DNA from: Nageia nagi
Lineage: Eukaryota; Pinophyta
Assembly (NCBI GenBank): GCA_050084985.1
Contig: JBITNC010000001.1
Span: 26,040,001 to 26,104,000, forward strand
Reading direction: 5' to 3'
DNA: 64,000 bases
The position numbers and the translations under genes are program-made. The notes below the pieces were generated by a model that saw only the letters and a program-made list of their open reading frames with translations, had not been told where the DNA came from and did no database searches. Numbering within the stretch: the stretch's first letter is position 1; every line of letters starts with the position of its first letter. Positions 60,710-64,000 of the stretch are shown here, piece by piece.

Positions 60710-61640
60710 AATAGTTTGGTTGGAAGTTCTACTAGCTAGATGAAAATAATATTCTTAAATGGAAATTAAAGAGAAAGAAGCCTACATTTTCTAGCTTAAA
60801 TAATTTTTGAAGTAAATATAAGAATAAAATATATGTAGACTTGTAAAATCTTTTTTGGTTTTAACAAATCTTTATATATAAAAATGGATGAAAACCTTGT
60901 ATGATGTGGATTCACCCATAGTACATATGATTCAAATATATAGTTCAAATAAAAAAAAGGAAAGGCTATGATCATTATAACTTATATTGATGATATTTTT
61001 ATCAAAAGCAATACGAAATTGATTTATTGAAATTGATATTAATATTATCGATGACAAAAAATGATCAATGATCCTATAGAAAAAATCCATATAGGAAGAT
61101 AAAGGGAATGCCTATTGAAGGTCTAATGTGTACAAGTGTGAAGTATATAAAAGATAATTTCAAATTCAATAAAATTACATGAGGAAAAAAGTATACATAT
61201 AGGGAGTCAAGGGGATTATTCAACATTTGAAGTCAGAAAGAAATTCTTGATGTTGATACTAGAGGAAGTAACCCTAATGGGTTTCACATGACATAAATAA
61301 TAATTTAAAAGGATTATTTTGCATGATATATCTCAATCTACTATATCCATATAAAATACATTATGATATTCCTCAAAAAATTAAGAATGATATATTGTAA
61401 ATCAATAAAAATATTGATACTCATAGATCAACATTAATGGTATTTTGATAGTTCAAAAAACTAGATAAACAAAATACTATATCATTAGTTAACAAGAAAT
61501 CTTATTTATCTAATCCTCACTAGGTTAAACATCAACTTTGTTATCAACTATCTTTTTGAGATGTGCCATTGGATGGAAACTAAGAAAGTTTTGAGATATG
61601 TCTATGGTATGATTCAATATAGTTTGGAATATACAAAAAA
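60710..61640 (+). pseudogene. Copia RT fragment
   Basis: Pieces in shifting frames: a FLNGN-like block (60,750), NKSLYIKMDENLV near 60,870, the active-site region ITYIDDIFIKSNTKL (60,980, usual YVDD), and a well preserved end LIYLILTRLNINFVINYLFE with HWMETKKVLRYVYGMIQYS and LEYTK (61,500-61,640). These are the copia RT and post-RT signatures. No LTRs were found with it. Confidence 0.8.
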
Positions 61641-61659
61641 TGATTAATTGTTCTTATAT

Positions 61660-62590
61660 AGTCACACATATTAATATTACAATGAATGTACAAATGATAA
61701 GTTATGCACATCTTGATATGTATTCTTTCTTAAATTTATTTGAATATCTCCTACAATCCATAAGACTAGATATTGAGCAAATACTTTCCTCTCAACTCTC
61801 ATATAGGACCTCTAATCCTTATACCAAAGATATCAATAAAAGGATTAGGGAGCAAATCTACTCAACTTACTTTAGGACAACTTGGATTCAACCAAGGAAA
61901 CCTCTTTCACCAAAGCTCTTAAATGGTTTTTCTCACACTAGGTTCATATTAAGATAGACCATCATATCCCTAAAGATCAACATATATGTAAACTATGTAG
62001 TATGGAATCTAAAATTGAAGAACATTTCATATTCATTTACCTTATCTAAAATGAAATTTGAGATTGATTCCATTTTTTTATTTAAATGTGCCCACACTTT
62101 GAAACTATGGATGAGTTACAAAGACTAGAAATGCATCACACTTTATATCAAAGAAGCCACCCACCTCAGAGAAAAAGTGATCACCAATATACTCCACAAC
62201 ACAAAAAATTATGGACTTATCAAGTCCTACTTTAAATTGTAGGAAATTATAAACTAAAAATGTCACATAACCTTAAAGAAACTAAAAGGATTACTTATCA
62301 ACGTACTATTGCTAAACCCACTAGGGTTATTAACTTTGGTTCCAACAAGCACTTCTTTTTTATCTCTAATGTTGAAGGATCTTCATGAATATCCATAACT
62401 AGAGTATATGCCTCACTCAAACCTATTGTATTGACACTCTCTTTTTTTTTCTACTTATCACTCTTACAAATTAGATATGGACTAGGCACTTCCTTACTCT
62501 TCTTACATGTATTTTACTATAGTCCCATTGACAATTTTTTTAGTCACCCATAAATATTAATTAATACCAAATATCAAATTTTAGTGGTAA
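61660..62590 (+). mobile_element. 3' fragment of the LINE F family (J)
   Basis: Aligns with LINE F 10,330-11,290 and with the reverse complement of 11,300-11,900. It encodes NKRIREQIYSTYFRTTWIQP (61,830), and a Cys-rich HICKLCSMESKIEEHFIFIY (61,985), the C-terminal LINE zinc segment, which is better preserved here than in the other copies. 5' truncated, as LINE copies usually are. Confidence 0.85.
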
Positions 62591-63180
62591 GAAATAGAGT
62601 ATTATTTCTTATTCCTTTATAAAAGTAGAATATTGTACCAAAAGAATTTTCTATAAAGGGGTATGACTAAATCACATCTTTACAAGAATGGATATCATAT
62701 AATGTTAACTTACAATCTTACATTGTTATAATCAAATAATTATGAAATATTTTTTTATGATTACACAAAACACATGGAGTTTCAGTTCCATTTCATCCAT
62801 GAGCATGTATGAAGGTATACTATACAATTTTATTTTTGCTCCACAAGTGACCAATATGTATTTATATTCATAAAATATTTATATATTTTGATCAAATAAG
62901 GAAAGATTAAATAATCATCTTACTTGGTATTTCATATGATGTTCAACCCCATGTGGGAGATTCCATAGATGTTTTTGAAGCATGGAAGAAATCGCAACAA
63001 GTGTTTGCATCCAAGAATAAAAATTAGATTCTACATTTACAAGAATATTTACATACATTAAAATTAAAAATTAGTTAAAAAATTGAGTCCTTGTACTTAT
63101 TGTACTTAGAGCACTCTCAAAGACATACCTTACATTTGTGATAATACTTAACATTTTGAAGTAAACACATGAATTTTAAG
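62591..63180. other. Unassigned AT-rich sequence
   Basis: No feature recognised. Confidence 0.4.
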
Positions 63181-63187
63181 AGTTAGT

Positions 63188-63376
63188 AAATATATTGCAA
63201 CAAGAGGAAGCTACCCATGCAACTTCAAATGAAGAGGAATAAGCCCTGATATGTAATCAAAGAGGCAAGAAGCCATTTTAATAGAAATAAATAGGCAAAT
63301 AAATTTCTCAATCTAATGACAAGTAAAAGAAGAGTTATTTAATTTGCGGAAGGAAAGGGCATGAATTGCAGGATTA
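63188..63376 (+). pseudogene. Copia gag zinc-knuckle remnant
   Basis: The plus strand reads EEATHATSNEEE and, at 63,325-63,370, SYLICGRKGHELQDY. This aligns with CYNCGRKGH...DC knuckles, with the first and last Cys replaced by Tyr. The LTR at 63,377 begins immediately after it, so that element may have inserted into an older copia gag. Confidence 0.5.
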
Positions 63377-63887
63377 TGTTAGAATATATAATATATTATT
63401 ATGTAATTTAATATTTAGATGGTATATAAGTATAAATAATAATTTAATGTAATTCCTTATTTTATCACTAAATACCTAAAAGTGATAAAGTAGTGGAAGA
63501 CTTTGACTTCACCCAAGCATGACACTTGTCTATGCTATCCCCATGTAAACTTTGAGTTAAAAGGTTAGTTAAGGTGAGGTTCTCACCTATAAAAAGAAGA
63601 CATGGTATTGTTATAATATACACTTGTATAAAGCATTCTCATGCTTGTAGTATTAGGAGAGCTTAATCTTGTAGGAAGCTTAAAATGCTTCTAGTTGTAA
63701 AGACAGTTAGAGTTCTTGAGATAACAGAAATTAGAAATGCTTCAAATGGATGTACTCCCTTAGTTTGAGGAACCAATATATATGTTTATGTTCTCTTATG
63801 TGAATGATTTATGTGTTCTTAATATTAGTGGAATATTCCATCCAAGGTGATCTTGGGTGGAGATAAAGAATTACTTCATCTCCTACA
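63377..63887 (+). repeat. 5' LTR of a copia element leaving the right edge (K)
   Basis: 511 bp, starting TGTTAGAATATA and ending CTCCTACA, followed by a primer site. TATAAAAA at 63,588-63,595. Its 3' part (GGATGTACTCCC...GAGGAACC) closely matches the LTRs of C and D, so it is a relative of that family. The internal region begins at 63,888 and is cut off by the window. Confidence 0.88.
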
Positions 63888-63889
63888 TT

Positions 63890-63901
63890 TGGTATCAAAG
63901 C
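63890..63901 (+). promoter_or_regulatory. tRNA-Met primer-binding site of K
   Basis: TGGTATCAAAGC, one change from the standard initiator-Met site, two bases after the LTR end. Confidence 0.88.
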
Positions 63902-64000
63902 TTCTCTTGGAGATCTTCCATTCATCATGTGAGGTAAACTCATCTTGAGGTATAAATATTCTCATCACTCTCTTATATTTTGTAAGTTTTTTTTTTTCTT

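Overview
The window is nuclear DNA of a land plant with a large, repeat-filled genome, probably a gymnosperm such as a conifer (inference from AT-rich, heavily decayed, nested retroelements around one widely spaced gene). There are no bacterial-type genes, CRISPR arrays or rRNA/tRNA genes. The only host gene recognised is the 3' part (four exons, plus strand, 4026-4664) of a mitochondrial adrenodoxin-type [2Fe-2S] ferredoxin. All four cluster cysteines and every splice junction are intact. Its 5' exons are not visible and probably lie beyond the left edge.

Left edge, 1-3470: a partial minus-strand LTR element. Its LTR-like region carries seven degenerate palindromes upstream of a TATA box. 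Its first ORF is split by a 1.3-kb solo LTR whose removal, with one 5-bp target-site copy, leaves the reading frame continuous. From 4.8 to 12.3 kb there is AT-rich sequence, a decayed EN+RT LINE on the plus strand (to about 11.29 kb), and an inverted partial copy of the same LINE family.

Centre, 12,775-26,648: a complete but non-autonomous Ty3/gypsy-like element (element A) with 813-bp LTRs and a perfect GAAGG target duplication. It has a gag-like region and no pol. In antisense it carries a plant-mobile-domain (PMD) gene that still has a canonical 82-bp intron. A second retrotransposon, a chromovirus (element B, minus strand, 402-bp LTRs, perfect GAAAT duplication), is nested inside the PMD reading frame. 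Minisatellite monomers shared by both flanks of the PMD segment suggest capture into a tandem array. Element A is the most interesting object in the window.

27.2-44.3 kb: two related Ty1/copia elements lie head to head (C minus, D plus), with decayed gag-pol, conserved long leaders and 3' tandem repeats. C's leader has additional insertions, including two SINE-like pol III units.

44.3-64 kb: a graveyard of LINE pieces (an RT fragment, two minus-strand ORF1 fragments, one long ORF1+ORF2 L1-type element at 53.1-57.6 kb, and a third copy of the first LINE family's 3' end at 61.7-62.6 kb), copia fragments, and at the right edge the 5' LTR and tRNA-Met primer site of another copia element that runs out of the window. 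Apart from the ferredoxin, everything coding is pseudogenised. Many in-frame stops sit where Q, W or R codons would be expected, which suggests long-term decay of methylated cytosines (inference).
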